From: JAOPZW01 sp963851295
Lineage (GTDB): Bacteria > Actinomycetota > Thermoleophilia > Solirubrobacterales > Solirubrobacteraceae
Length of the DNA stretch: 64,000 bases
Direction of reading: 5' to 3'
NCBI GenBank assembly: GCA_963851295.1
Contig: CAWKOS010000001.1
Coordinates: forward strand, 744,001 to 808,000
In this document: positions 26,799 to 37,656 of the stretch, piece by piece
Layout of the letters: each line of letters begins with the position of its first letter
How positions within the stretch are numbered: the stretch's first letter is position 1
Position numbers and translations under genes: made by a program
The notes under the pieces: generated by a model
What the model was told of the DNA's origin: nothing
What the model saw: only the letters and a program-made list of their open reading frames with translations
Database searches by the model: none

Positions 26799-28571
26799 TC
26801 AGGTCACGACCGGGTCCACGAGCGTGAACTCGCGCCCGTCGACGAGCCCGCGGTTGGTCACGCGAAGGGCCGGGATCACCCCGAGCGAGAGGAAGGAGAC
26901 CATCATGAACGGGTACTCGAGCGCGCAGCCGAGCTCCTTGTAGGCGCGGTCGAGCGAGCGGACCTCGTCGGCGACCTCCTCGACCGAGCGGTCGGACATG
27001 AGGCCGGCGATTGGCAGGCGGACCTCGCCGATGACCTCGCCGCCGTCGACCGCGACCATGCCGCCGCCGGTCTCGCGCAGCCGCGCCACCGCGGCGAGCA
27101 TGTCGTCGTCGTCCATGCCGACCACGAGCAGGTTGTGGTTGTCGTGGGCGACCGTGCTCGCCACGGCGCCGCGCGCCAGCCCGAGCCCCTGGACGAAGCC
27201 GACGCCGATCGTCCCCGGCCCGCCGTGGCGCTCGATGCTCGCGGCCTTCGCGAGGTCGAGCGACCGGTCGGCCCGCACCTCGCCGCCGACGACGGGCGCC
27301 TCGACGACGCGGTGCTCGGTGGCCAGCTCGCCGGGGACCATCCCGATGGCGCGCACGCTCGCGATCGCGCCGCCGGCCCCGATCCGCAGGTCCTCGACCG
27401 TCGGCGTGCGGGCCAAGCGCACGGTGTCGCGCGCCCGCGCCGGGTACTCGTAGCGCGGCGCCGCACGGCCGATCGGCTCGCCGTCGGCGAGCACGAGGTG
27501 CGGGCGCAGCTCGGCCAGGTCCTCGACGAAGAGCACGTCGGCGCAGCGGCCCGGGGCGATCGAGCCGACGTCGTGGCGGCGCCCCAGGTACTCGGCGCCG
27601 TTGATCGTCGCCATCTGGATGGCGAGCAGCGGATCGATCCCTTCGCGGACCGCGGTGCGCACCGCATGGTTGAGGTGGCCCACGGTGGCGAGCGTCTCGG
27701 GGTGCATGTCGTCGGTGACGAGCAGCGCGTGACGCGCGTCGACGCCGTCCTCGAGCAGCACCGGCGCGAGCTTCTCGACGTCGTGCCAGGCCGACCCCTC
27801 GCGCAGCTGCACCCACATCCCTGCGCGCAGCTTGGCCAGGGCGTCGGAGCGCAGCACCGTCTCGTGGTCGCAGTCGACGCCGGCGGCCGCGTAGGCGTGC
27901 AGGCGATGGTCGTCCCAGCCGTGCAGGCTCCAGTGCCCGGTCACCGGGAGCCCGGCATCGAGCACGGCGCCGATCATCTCGTGCGTCGCGGCGTCGGAGC
28001 CGATGACACCCGGCATGTTCATCATCTCGCCGAGCCCGGCCACGCCCTCCCAGCCCAGCGCCTCGCGGATGTCATCGGGCGTGATCGTCGCGCCCGCGTC
28101 CTCGAAGCCGGGCAGCGCAGGCACGCACGAGGGCACGGCGAGCAGGACCTTGAGCTGCAGCGCGCTGCCCTCCTCGAGCATCCAGCGGATGCCGTCGAGC
28201 CCGAGCACGTTGGCGATCTCGTGGTTGTCGATGAGGACGGTGGTCGTCCCGTGCGGGAGCACCGCGTCGGCGAAGCTCGCCACCGTGACCATCGCCGACT
28301 CGACGTGCAGGTGGGTGTCGATCAGGCCCGGGACGAGGTAGGCGCCGTCGGCGTCGAGCAGCTTCGTCCCGGGGCCGCGGGCGTGCGAGGCGTCGCCGAA
28401 CATCGCGACCCGCCCGGCCTTGACGGCGACCTCGAGCCCGTCGAGGACCTCGCGGGTGTGGACGTTGACCAGCCGCCCGCCGGTGATCACGAGGTCGGCC
28501 GGCTCGCGGCCCATGCACACGTCGGAGAGCGTGCGGGTGACGGCGGAGAGCGACGGGCGGCCGTGGATCAT
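26799..28571 (-). CDS. ade: adenine deaminase
   Basis: 590 residues, typical length for this amidohydrolase family. Visible features are the metal site PGLIDTHLHVESAM, PHGTTTVLIDNHEI, HALLVTDDMHPETL, the SIAPGRCADVLFVEDL strand, and the C-terminal domain with ASTVAHDNHNLLVVGMDDDDM. It converts adenine to hypoxanthine and ammonia in purine salvage. The nearby adenosylhomocysteinase would release adenosine, so a link to adenine recycling is possible but not shown by operon structure. It is divergent from the LuxR regulator, with 60 bases between starts. Confidence 0.92.
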   Translation of the reverse strand: MIHGRPSLSAVTRTLSDVCMGREPADLVITGGRLVNVHTREVLDGLEVAVKAGRVAMFGDASHARGPGTKLLDADGAYLVPGLIDTHLHVESAMVTVASFADAVLPHGTTTVLIDNHEIANVLGLDGIRWMLEEGSALQLKVLLAVPSCVPALPGFEDAGATITPDDIREALGWEGVAGLGEMMNMPGVIGSDAATHEMIGAVLDAGLPVTGHWSLHGWDDHRLHAYAAAGVDCDHETVLRSDALAKLRAGMWVQLREGSAWHDVEKLAPVLLEDGVDARHALLVTDDMHPETLATVGHLNHAVRTAVREGIDPLLAIQMATINGAEYLGRRHDVGSIAPGRCADVLFVEDLAELRPHLVLADGEPIGRAAPRYEYPARARDTVRLARTPTVEDLRIGAGGAIASVRAIGMVPGELATEHRVVEAPVVGGEVRADRSLDLAKAASIERHGGPGTIGVGFVQGLGLARGAVASTVAHDNHNLLVVGMDDDDMLAAVARLRETGGGMVAVDGGEVIGEVRLPIAGLMSDRSVEEVADEVRSLDRAYKELGCALEYPFMMVSFLSLGVIPALRVTNRGLVDGREFTLVDPVVT

Positions 28572-28631
28572 CGCCGCAGCTTGTCAGCCGCCGAGGCCGC
28601 TTGCAGGCGGTAGCTTGGTGCGGGAGGGCAC

Positions 28632-30269
28632 ATGCCCACGGCGACGACACTCGACCAGGGTCGGGCCGCCTTCGAGGGGCGGTCGTGGGCCGACGCCTAC
28701 GCCCGGCTCTCCGACGCCGACGCGGAGTCGGCGCTGGAAGCGGTCGACCTCGAGCGCCTCGCGGCCGCCGCCTACCTGATCGGGCGCGACGACGAGAGCG
28801 GCGTCGCGTGGCAGCGCGCGCACCGCGCGCACCTCGCGGCCGGGGACCCCGAGGGCGCCGCGCGCTGTGCCTTCTGGGTGGCCTTCCGAGCCCTCATCGC
28901 GGGCGAGCTCGAGCGCGGCGGCGGCTGGATCGCCCGCGCCCGGCGGATCCTCGACGACGCGGGCCTGGACAGCGTCGTGCGCGGCTACCTCATCGTCCCG
29001 ATCGCGCGGCGGGCGGTGTTCCAAGGCGACCCGGCGAGCGGGCATGACGGCTTCGTCGAGGCGGCCGCGATCGGCACGCGCTTCGGGGACGCCACGCTCG
29101 TCACCCTCGCGCGTCACGGCCAGGGGCGCACGCTCATCCGCCTCGGGCGCGCGGCCGAGGGCGCCGAGCTCATCGACGAGGTGATGGTCGCGCTGACCAA
29201 CGACGAGGTGCTCCCGCTCGTCGTGGGCGACATCTACTGCAGCGTCATCCAGGCCTGCCGCGAGAGCTTCGACCTGCGCCGCGCGCAGGCGTGGACACGA
29301 GCGCTGACGCGCTGGTGCGACGCCCAGCCCGACCTCGTCCCCTACCGCGGCCAGTGCCTGCTGCACCGCGCCGAGATCATGCAGCTGCACGGCGCGTGGG
29401 AGGAAGCGCTCGCCGAGGTCGGCCGCGCGTGCGCCGGCCTCGCCGCCCGGCCCGGCCAGCCGTCGATCGGCGAGGCCTACAGCCAGCAGGCCGACCTGCA
29501 CCGCCTGCGCGGCGACCACGTGGCCGCGGAGGAGGACTACCGCGAGGCCAGCCGCCGCGGACACGAGCCGCAGCCGGGGCTCGCGCTTCTGCGCCTGGCC
29601 CAGGGGCAGGTCCCGGCCGCCGCGGCGGCCATCCGGCGCGTCCTCGACGAGGCGCAGGACCCGGCCACCCGCGCCCGCCTGCTCCCGGGCTACGTCGAGA
29701 TCATGCTCGCCGACGGCGACCTCGCCGCGGCGCGCGCGGGCGCCGACGAGCTCGACCGGCTCGCCGCCGGCCTCGAGGCGCCGCTGCTGCGCGCGTCCGC
29801 GAGCACCGCTCAGGGCTCCGTCCTGCTCGCCGAGGGCGACCCCCGCGCCGCCCTGGCGATGCTGCGCCGCGCGTGGGCGGCATGGCAGGAGCTCAACGCC
29901 CCCCACGACGCCGCCTGCGTGCGCGCCCGCATCGGCCTGGCGCTGTCCGAGCTCGGCGACGACGACGCCGGCGCGATGGAGCTCGACGCCGCGCGCTGGG
30001 CCTTCGAGGAGCTCGGCGCAGCGCCCGACGTCGCGCGCATCGAGGCGCTCGCGCGCCGCCGCGACGGCGACAGAGCCGGCGGGCTGACCGCGCGCGAGCT
30101 CGAGGTCCTGCGCCTGGTGGCCGCCGGGAAGACCAACCGCGCGATCGCCGAGGACCTCGTCCTCAGCGAGAAGACGATCGCCCGTCACGTCGCCAACATC
30201 TTCGCGAAGCTCGGAGTGTCGAGCCGGGCGGCGGCGACGGCGTACGCGTACGAGAACGGGCTGGTGTAG
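28632..30269 (+). CDS. LuxR-family regulator with TPR-like helical repeats
   Basis: 545 residues. The first 470 are alpha-helical with repeated paired helices like TPR or MalT-type sensor regions (AYARLSDADAESALEAV, RLGRAAEGAELIDEVM), with no nucleotide-binding motif. The C-terminal helix-turn-helix is LuxR type: LTARELEVLRLVAAGKTNRA, IAEDLVLSEKTIARHVANIF. A GGAGGG sits 5 bases before the ATG. It lies divergent from adenine deaminase and upstream of the flavin monooxygenase, but its target cannot be inferred. It lacks the AAA domain of large LuxR regulators. Confidence 0.85.
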   Translation: MPTATTLDQGRAAFEGRSWADAYARLSDADAESALEAVDLERLAAAAYLIGRDDESGVAWQRAHRAHLAAGDPEGAARCAFWVAFRALIAGELERGGGWIARARRILDDAGLDSVVRGYLIVPIARRAVFQGDPASGHDGFVEAAAIGTRFGDATLVTLARHGQGRTLIRLGRAAEGAELIDEVMVALTNDEVLPLVVGDIYCSVIQACRESFDLRRAQAWTRALTRWCDAQPDLVPYRGQCLLHRAEIMQLHGAWEEALAEVGRACAGLAARPGQPSIGEAYSQQADLHRLRGDHVAAEEDYREASRRGHEPQPGLALLRLAQGQVPAAAAAIRRVLDEAQDPATRARLLPGYVEIMLADGDLAAARAGADELDRLAAGLEAPLLRASASTAQGSVLLAEGDPRAALAMLRRAWAAWQELNAPHDAACVRARIGLALSELGDDDAGAMELDAARWAFEELGAAPDVARIEALARRRDGDRAGGLTARELEVLRLVAAGKTNRAIAEDLVLSEKTIARHVANIFAKLGVSSRAAATAYAYENGLV

Positions 30270-30306
30270 GCGCCCGCGCTGCGCGGTTGGGTCCGCGCCG
30301 CCGGGC

Positions 30307-30445
30307 GGCGGTGTCCTCATACCCGGCTGGTCGCGAAAAGCTCACCGAGGGAGGGAAGCCGCCCGCTGCGCCCGCGCCGAGCGCGCCGCCCGCGACGAGT
30401 GTCACCTTAGTCGGCTATAGGCCGACAAACCTGACACTCGTGCTG
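30307..30445. repeat. intergenic inverted-repeat element, copy 3 (right arm missing)
   Basis: The left half resembles copies 1 and 2: a GTTGGG-CCGCG lead-in with a CCGCC/GGCGG palindrome and the box AGCTCACCGAGGGAGG (from 30345). The centre is a different hairpin, 30395-30441, with a 10-base outer stem ACGAGTGTCA/TGACACTCGT and an inner stem GTCGGC/GCCGAC. No right-hand CCTCGGTGA arm follows, so this copy is shorter or decayed. It lies between the LuxR regulator and the flavin monooxygenase. The change of hairpin sequence with pairing kept suggests that structure matters. Confidence 0.65.
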
Positions 30446-30556
30446 CGGCGAGCGCGCGCGACCCTCGCCCTACACAGAATTACCCACGCGCCCCCGCACC
30501 GCGATTGGTGTGTTCAGCCGAAGTCACGGACGCCGCGCTCGCCTACCGTCGACGTC

Positions 30557-31717
30557 GTGAGCAACGACAACGTCATCATCATCGGAGCCGGCCCCGCGGG
30601 GCTGGCGACGGCCGCCGAGCTGGGTCGCAAGGGCGTCGCGACGACCGTCATCGAGCGCGCGGACGCCATCGGCGCCTCCTGGCGCTCCCGCTACGACCGG
30701 CTGCGCCTGAACTCCAGCCGCTGGTTCTCCAAGCTGCCCGACGCGCCCTATCCGCGCGGCACCGGCCTGTTCCCCTCGCGCGACGAGGTGGTGCGTTACC
30801 TCGAGGCCTACGCCGAGCGCCACCGGCTCGACGTCCGCTTCGCCACCGAGGTGGAGCGCATCGACCCCGTCGGCGGCGCGTGGGCCCTGAAGACCTCCGC
30901 CGGCACCATCGGCGCCACGCAGGTCGTGGTCGCCGCCGGCTACGAGCACACGCCGATCGTCCCGGCGTGGGCCGGAAGCGACCGCTTCGCCGGCACGCTG
31001 CTGCACTCCGGCGCCTACCGCGCCCCGGCGCCCTTCCGCGGCGACGACGTCCTCGTCGTCGGGCCCGGCTGCTCGGGGATGGAGATCGCCTACGACCTGT
31101 CCGCCAACGGCGCCGCCCGCGTCCGGCTCGCCGTCCGCACGCCGCCCAACATGCTGCTGCGCTCGCCGATCGCCCCGGGCCTCGCGCGCATGCTGCTGCG
31201 CCTGCCCACGGCGCGCGCCGACCGGATCATGCGCTCGGTCATCCGCCGCCAGATCGGCGACCTGAGCGAGTACGGCCTGCCCCAGCCCGACGAGGGCGTC
31301 GCCAGCCGCCTGAAGCGCCTGAAGCTCGCGCCCACGATCGTCGACAAGGAGATGCTCGAGGCGATCCGCTCGCGGCGCATCGAGGTCGTCGCCGCCGTCG
31401 ACGCGCTCGACGAGACGGGCGCCCTGCTCGCCGACGGCACGCGCGCCGACGTCGACGCGATCGTCGCCGCCACCGGCTGGCGCCCGGGCCTCGAGCCCGT
31501 GGTCGGCCACCTCGACGTCCTCGACGACCACGGGGCGCCGCGCGCGACGGGCGCGGACGCCGCCGCGCCGGGGCTGCGCTTCGTGGGCTACGTCGTGGCG
31601 CCCGCGCCGCTGGGCCTGATGGGCCGCGAGGCGCGGCGCGTGGCGAAGACGATCGCCGGCGAGCTGGCGAGCGCCCCGCGCGCGGCCACGATGGCCGCGG
31701 CCTTCGGGACGTCCTAG
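30557..31717 (+). CDS. FAD-dependent NAD(P)-binding monooxygenase-like protein
   Basis: 386 residues from a GTG at 30557. FAD is bound by IIIGAGPAGLATAAEL (GxGxxG), a second Rossmann site LVVGPGCSGMEIAYDL binds NADPH, and the conserved ATGWRPGLE closes the fold. The layout fits flavin-containing or Baeyer-Villiger-like monooxygenases; the strict FMO fingerprint is not obvious. It ends 4 bases into the stop of convergent atpC. No operon partner is seen. The substrate is unknown. Confidence 0.82.
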   Translation: MSNDNVIIIGAGPAGLATAAELGRKGVATTVIERADAIGASWRSRYDRLRLNSSRWFSKLPDAPYPRGTGLFPSRDEVVRYLEAYAERHRLDVRFATEVERIDPVGGAWALKTSAGTIGATQVVVAAGYEHTPIVPAWAGSDRFAGTLLHSGAYRAPAPFRGDDVLVVGPGCSGMEIAYDLSANGAARVRLAVRTPPNMLLRSPIAPGLARMLLRLPTARADRIMRSVIRRQIGDLSEYGLPQPDEGVASRLKRLKLAPTIVDKEMLEAIRSRRIEVVAAVDALDETGALLADGTRADVDAIVAATGWRPGLEPVVGHLDVLDDHGAPRATGADAAAPGLRFVGYVVAPAPLGLMGREARRVAKTIAGELASAPRAATMAAAFGTS

Positions 31718-32124
31718 CCGCCCGCGATCCTCAGGAACGCCTCCCAGCGCTTCTTGTCGCGCAGGGCGCGGCGCTGCTCCTCGCTGCCCTCTTCGGCCTT
31801 CTCGGCGGCGTCCTCGGCGCGGCGCAGGCGCTCCTGGAGGTCGGAGCTGTTGAGGTCGTCGGGAGGCACCGCCTCCTCGACGAGCACGAGCACGCCCTCC
31901 GGGCCGACCTGGATGTAGCCCTCGCCCTGCGCGTAGCGCTCGATGTCCGACTCCGAGCGGTACAGGCGCAGCTCCGTGGGCTCGAGCATGCCCAGCAGCG
32001 GCTGGTGGTGGGCCAGCACGCCGATCGAGCCCACGCTCGTGCGGGTCGAGACCATCTCGACCTCCCCGTTGAAGACCTCGCCCTCGGGCGTCAGGACCTC
32101 GACCTTGAAGGGCGTGCGGGCCAT
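31714..32124 (-). CDS. atpC: ATP synthase F1 epsilon subunit
   Basis: 136 residues. The N-terminal beta sandwich is clear (FKVEVLTPEGEVFNGEVEMV, TSVGSIGVLAHHQPLLGML), followed by a C-terminal helical hairpin (LRRAEDAAEKAEEGSEEQRR). It is part of the central stalk and can inhibit hydrolysis by its helical arm. It is the last gene of the atp operon; its ATG overlaps the atpD stop by one base (TGATG). Confidence 0.93.
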   Translation of the reverse strand: MARTPFKVEVLTPEGEVFNGEVEMVSTRTSVGSIGVLAHHQPLLGMLEPTELRLYRSESDIERYAQGEGYIQVGPEGVLVLVEEAVPPDDLNSSDLQERLRRAEDAAEKAEEGSEEQRRALRDKKRWEAFLRIAGG

Positions 32125-33656
32125 CAGCCCTCGTCGCCGCCGTCGTCGCCGCCGCCGCCGTTGTCGGCCTCCGCCTCGGGCACCTCGGCCTCCTCGGCCT
32201 CCGGCTCCTCGGCCTCCGCCTTGGGCTCTTCCTTGCGGCGGGAGCCGGAGCCCGAGCCGCCGCTCGCTGCCGACACGACCGCGTCGATGCCGCCCTTCAT
32301 GAAGAAGGCCGACTCGGGCAGCTCGTCGTGCTTGCCGTCGAGGACCTCGCGGAACGAGCGCACGGTCTCGTCGATCGGCACGTAGATGCCCGGCGTGCCC
32401 GTGAACTGCTCGGCCACGTTGAAGGGCTGGCTGAGGAAGCGCTCGATCTTGCGCGCGCGCTGGACGATGACCTTGTCCTCGTCGGAGAGCTCGTCGATGC
32501 CGAGGATGGCGATGATGTCCTGCAGCTCGCGGTAGCGCTGCAGGGTCTCCTTGACCTCGGTGGCGACGTTGTAGTGCTCCTCGCCGACGATGTCGGGCTT
32601 GAGGATCGTCGACGTCGAGTCGAGCGGGTCGACGGCCGGGTAGATGCCCTTCTCGGAGATCGAGCGCGAGAGCGTGGTCGTCGCGTTGAGATGGGCGAAC
32701 ACCGAGGCGGGCGCCGGGTCGGTGAGGTCGTCGGCCGGGACGTAGATGGCCTGGATCGAGGTGACCGAGCCCTCGCGCGTGGAGGTGATGCGCTCCTGCA
32801 GCTGGCCCATCTCGGTCTCGAGCGTCGGCTGGTAGCCGACCTGCGAGGGCATGCGGCCCAGCAGCGCTGAGACCTCCGAGCCCGCCTGCACGAAGCGGAA
32901 GATGTTGTCGATGAAGAGCAGCACGTCCTGGCCCTGCTCGCGGAAGTACTCCGCCATGGTCAGGCCCGAGAGCGCGACGCGCATGCGCGCGCCAGGCGGC
33001 TCGTTCATCTGGCCGAAGACGAGCATCGTCTTGTCGATGACGCCCGACTCCTTCATCTCCAGCCAGAGGTCGTTGCCCTCGCGCGAGCGCTCGCCCACGC
33101 CGCAGAAGGCCGACAGGCCGCCGTGCTCCTGGGCGAGGTTGTGGATGAGCTCCTGGATGATCACCGTCTTGCCGACGCCGGCGCCGCCGAAGAGGCCGAC
33201 CTTGCCGCCCTTGGCGTAGGGCGCCAGCAGGTCGACGACCTTGATGCCGGTCTCGAACATCTCGGTCGTCGGGGTGAGGTCGGTGACCGAGGGCGCGTCG
33301 CGGTGGATCGGCCAGCGCTCCGTTACCTCGATCTCCTCGCCCTCGTCGATGATCTCGCCGAGGAGGTTGAAGATTCGCCCCAGCGTCACCTCGCCGACGG
33401 GCACGGTGATCGGGCCGCCGGTGTCGACGACCTCGGCGCCGCGCGCCAGCCCGTCCGTGGTGTCCATGGCGACGGCGCGCACGCGGTCGTCGCCGAGGTG
33501 CTGCTGCACCTCGCAGACGAGGATGCCCCCGTCGCCGCGATCGACGGTGATGGCGCTGTTGATCTCGGGCAGCTCGTCGGGGAAGACGGCCTCGATGACG
33601 ACGCCCTGGATCTCCTCGATCCGGCCGGTGTTCTGCTTGGTCTCAGTAGCAGCCAT
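32124..33656 (-). CDS. atpD: ATP synthase F1 beta subunit
   Basis: 510 residues. The P-loop is GGAGVGKTVIIQELI, and the catalytic Glu lies in GERSREGNDLWLEM. DELSEED-like (DELSDEDK) and the DPAPASVFAHLNATT loop are conserved. Catalytic subunit of F1. The last 45 residues are an acidic, repetitive tail (EEPKAEAEEPEAEEAEVPEA, then GGGGDDGGDEG) beyond the usual C-terminus, which normally ends near FFMKGGIDAV. The tail is unusual. The ATG at 33656 follows atpG by 12 bases. Confidence 0.95.
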   Translation of the reverse strand: MAATETKQNTGRIEEIQGVVIEAVFPDELPEINSAITVDRGDGGILVCEVQQHLGDDRVRAVAMDTTDGLARGAEVVDTGGPITVPVGEVTLGRIFNLLGEIIDEGEEIEVTERWPIHRDAPSVTDLTPTTEMFETGIKVVDLLAPYAKGGKVGLFGGAGVGKTVIIQELIHNLAQEHGGLSAFCGVGERSREGNDLWLEMKESGVIDKTMLVFGQMNEPPGARMRVALSGLTMAEYFREQGQDVLLFIDNIFRFVQAGSEVSALLGRMPSQVGYQPTLETEMGQLQERITSTREGSVTSIQAIYVPADDLTDPAPASVFAHLNATTTLSRSISEKGIYPAVDPLDSTSTILKPDIVGEEHYNVATEVKETLQRYRELQDIIAILGIDELSDEDKVIVQRARKIERFLSQPFNVAEQFTGTPGIYVPIDETVRSFREVLDGKHDELPESAFFMKGGIDAVVSAASGGSGSGSRRKEEPKAEAEEPEAEEAEVPEAEADNGGGGDDGGDEG

Positions 33657-33667
33657 GAGTCTCCGTT

Positions 33668-34567
33668 TCAGACCAGCGCCTCGGCGCCGGCGACAACTTC
33701 CATGATCTCCTGCGTGATCTCGGCCTGGCGCGCGCGGTTCATCTCGAGGGTCAGGTCCTCGATGACCTCGCCGGCGTTCTGCGAGGCGTTGCGCATGGCG
33801 GTCATGCGCGCGCCCAGCTCCGACGCGGTCGACTCGAGCAGCGCCCGGTAGACCGAGATCTCGACGTAATCGGGGATGAGGCGCTCGAGGATCTCCTCGG
33901 GCCCCGGCTCGTACTCGACGAGCGCGTGGTGGCCGGTGTCCTCGTCCTCGGAGCCCTCGTCGGCCTCGAGGATCGTCGCCTCCTGAAGGGGGAGCAGCGT
34001 CTCGCGGCGGACCTCCTGGACCAGCGGCGACACGTAGCCGTTGTAGAAGATGTCGACGCGGTCGACCTTGTCGTCGACGTAGGCGGCCATGAGGTCCTGG
34101 GCGATGTCGCGGGCGTCGGCGAAGGCGGGGCGCTCCGTGAAGCCGGTGTAGGCCCCGACGACCTCGCGGCCGCGGAAGGTCAGCGACGAGACGCCGCGGC
34201 GCCCCGACGCGTAGAAGCTCACGTCGCGGCCCTCGCCCTCGTGCTCGACGGCGGCGCGGATGCCCGCGCGCAGGATCTGCGAGTTGAAGGCGCCCGCCAG
34301 GCCGCGGTCGGCGGTCACCAGCAGCACGGCAATGTTCTTCTCGCTCTCGTGCTGCTTGAGGATCGGCAGCGAGCCGACCTCGCCGCCGGCCGCCTCGGCC
34401 GCCTGGCGCGTCATGCGGCGGATGGCGCCGGCATACGGGCGCAGGTGGGCGATCCGCTGCTCGGCGCGGCGCAGCCGCGCGGCCGCCACCATCTCCATGG
34501 CCCGCGTGATCTTGCGGATGTTCTTGACCGAGTCGATCCGCTGCTTGACGTCGCGCTGTGAGGCCAT
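33668..34567 (-). CDS. atpG: ATP synthase F1 gamma subunit
   Basis: 299 residues. The terminal helices of the rotor shaft are clear: N-terminal DVKQRIDSVKNIRKITRAM and C-terminal RMTAMRNASQNAGEVIEDL, then MNRARQAEITQEIMEVV. The middle has VTADRGLAGAFNSQI. A short acidic insertion (ADEGSEDEDTGHH) lies near residue 205. It rotates in the alpha/beta ring and couples it to the c-ring. The gene is 3 bases downstream of the atpA stop. Confidence 0.95.
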   Translation of the reverse strand: MASQRDVKQRIDSVKNIRKITRAMEMVAAARLRRAEQRIAHLRPYAGAIRRMTRQAAEAAGGEVGSLPILKQHESEKNIAVLLVTADRGLAGAFNSQILRAGIRAAVEHEGEGRDVSFYASGRRGVSSLTFRGREVVGAYTGFTERPAFADARDIAQDLMAAYVDDKVDRVDIFYNGYVSPLVQEVRRETLLPLQEATILEADEGSEDEDTGHHALVEYEPGPEEILERLIPDYVEISVYRALLESTASELGARMTAMRNASQNAGEVIEDLTLEMNRARQAEITQEIMEVVAGAEALV

Positions 34568-34570
34568 GGG

Positions 34571-36229
<1,659 letters not shown>

Positions 36230-36249
36230 TGCGGGAAAGGCTCCTTGGA

Positions 36250-36780
36250 TCAGGCCTTCGCGACCTGCTTGCGTAGGTTCTCGAGTCGGGTGCGGATGGA
36301 GGCGTCGATGATGGAGTTCCCGACGCGGACGACGATGCCACCGATGACGTCGGGATCGACCTCGGTGGTCAGCTCCACGGTACGGCCTGTCTGGCGGCCA
36401 ATCTCGTCGCCGACGCGCTCGGCGACCGACGGGTCGAGCGCGACCGCGCTCGTGATCTGGACCGGAAGGAGCTTGTTGGCCTCCTCCCAGAGCGCTTCGT
36501 AGTCGCGGCGCACGCGGAAGATCACCGGCATGCGGTGGTTCTCGAGCAGCAGCTGCAGGAAGTTGACGATCACGTCGTCGGCGTCGGTGACCGCCTTGCT
36601 CAGGCCCTCCTCCTTCTCCTCGGTGGAGAAGTAGGGCGAGAAGAAGAAGGTCTGCAGCTCGCGCGTCTCGTCGAGCGCGTCGGCGAACTGGCCGAGCTGC
36701 TCGCGGACCACGTCGAGCTTGCCCTGCTCCTCGGCCACCTCGAACAGCGACCGCGCGTAGACCTGGGCGATCTCCTCCAT
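36250..36780 (-). CDS. atpH: ATP synthase F1 delta subunit
   Basis: 176 residues of the OSCP/delta family: YARSLFEVAEEQGKLDVVRE at the N-terminus, the helical DETRELQTFFFSPYFSTEEK, and the C-terminal strand DPDVIGGIVVRVGNSIIDAS. It joins F1 to the peripheral b stalk. Here delta and b are separate genes, unlike the b-delta fusion of mycobacteria. Spaced 20 bases from atpA. Confidence 0.92.
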   Translation of the reverse strand: MEEIAQVYARSLFEVAEEQGKLDVVREQLGQFADALDETRELQTFFFSPYFSTEEKEEGLSKAVTDADDVIVNFLQLLLENHRMPVIFRVRRDYEALWEEANKLLPVQITSAVALDPSVAERVGDEIGRQTGRTVELTTEVDPDVIGGIVVRVGNSIIDASIRTRLENLRKQVAKA

Positions 36781-36783
36781 GGG

Positions 36784-37353
36784 CTAGTTGCGCCGCTCCC
36801 CGAGCGAGGTGAAGTCCAGCTCGCCCAGCGCCTCCTCGACGAGCCGCTTCTGGTCGTCGTCGTCGAGCGCCTTGCGGGTGACCTTCTCGGTGGCGAGGAT
36901 CGTGAGGTCGGCGACCTCGGCGCGGATCTCCTGGATCGCGCGCCGCGTCTCGGCCTCGATGTCGCGGCGGGTCTGCTCGAGCAGCTCGTCGCGGCGCTTC
37001 TTGGCCTCCTCGAGCGACTCGCGCTCGTGGACCTCGCCCGCCTTGCGGGCGCGGGCGACGATGTCGTCGGCCTGGGCGCGCGCCTCGCGCAGCCGGGCGC
37101 GGTACTCGTCGAGCAGCGCGCCGGCCTCGGCGCGGGCGCGCTCGGCCGTGTCGATCGACTCCTCGATCGCGTGCTGACGCTTGTCGAGGGCCTCGGTGAT
37201 CGCCGGCCACGCCCACTTGCGCAGCACGAAGAACGCCACGAAGAAGGCGAGCAGCGTCCAGATCATCAGGCCCACGTCGGGGCTGACGAGGAAGTTGGAG
37301 CTCTCGTCGGTCGTGGTGGTGGTGGCCGCGAGCGGGGTCAGCAGGGCGAGCAT
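36784..37353 (-). CDS. atpF: ATP synthase Fo b subunit
   Basis: 189 residues. A single N-terminal membrane helix (LMIWTLLAFFVAFFVLRKWA, about residues 28-48) is followed by a long charged coiled coil (DKRQHAIEESIDTAERARAE, ARLREARAQADDIVARARKA) forming the peripheral stalk. The N-terminal Leu/Ala/Thr-rich segment before the helix may be cleaved. It lies between atpE and atpH with 7- and 3-base gaps. Confidence 0.93.
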   Translation of the reverse strand: MLALLTPLAATTTTTDESSNFLVSPDVGLMIWTLLAFFVAFFVLRKWAWPAITEALDKRQHAIEESIDTAERARAEAGALLDEYRARLREARAQADDIVARARKAGEVHERESLEEAKKRRDELLEQTRRDIEAETRRAIQEIRAEVADLTILATEKVTRKALDDDDQKRLVEEALGELDFTSLGERRN

Positions 37354-37360
37354 CGGTCTC

Positions 37361-37642
37361 CTAGCCCAGGAAGAAGGCGATCAGGCCGAAGATGAACGCG
37401 TAGAAGACGATCGCCTCGGTCAGGGCGAAGCCCAGCCACTGGATCGAGGTGATCTCGTCGCGCATCTCGGGCTGCCGGGTCACCGACTCGATGACCTTGC
37501 CGAAGATGAAGCCGACGCCGATGCCGGGGCCGATGGTGCCCAGGCCGGCGCCGATGCCCAGGGCGATGGCCTTGCCGGCCTTGCGGCCGTACTCCGCCGG
37601 ATCGGCGGCCTGGGCGATCTGCGTGATGACGGACAGGTCCAC
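37361..37642 (-). CDS. atpE: ATP synthase Fo c subunit
   Basis: 93 residues from a GTG with AAAGGAG upstream. The hairpin is clear: helix 1 ALGIGAGLGTIGPGIGVGFI, then the polar loop with RQPEMRDE, then helix 2 with the ion-binding Glu in FALTEAIVFYAFIFGL. The residues around that Glu (TEA rather than TES, and no Gln in helix 1) argue for proton coupling. The N-terminus has about 20 extra residues (DLSVITQIAQAADPAEYGRK), longer than usual. It overlaps no gene; atpB ends 15 bases upstream. Confidence 0.93.
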   Translation of the reverse strand: MDLSVITQIAQAADPAEYGRKAGKAIALGIGAGLGTIGPGIGVGFIFGKVIESVTRQPEMRDEITSIQWLGFALTEAIVFYAFIFGLIAFFLG

Positions 37643-37656
37643 TGCGATTTGCTCCT

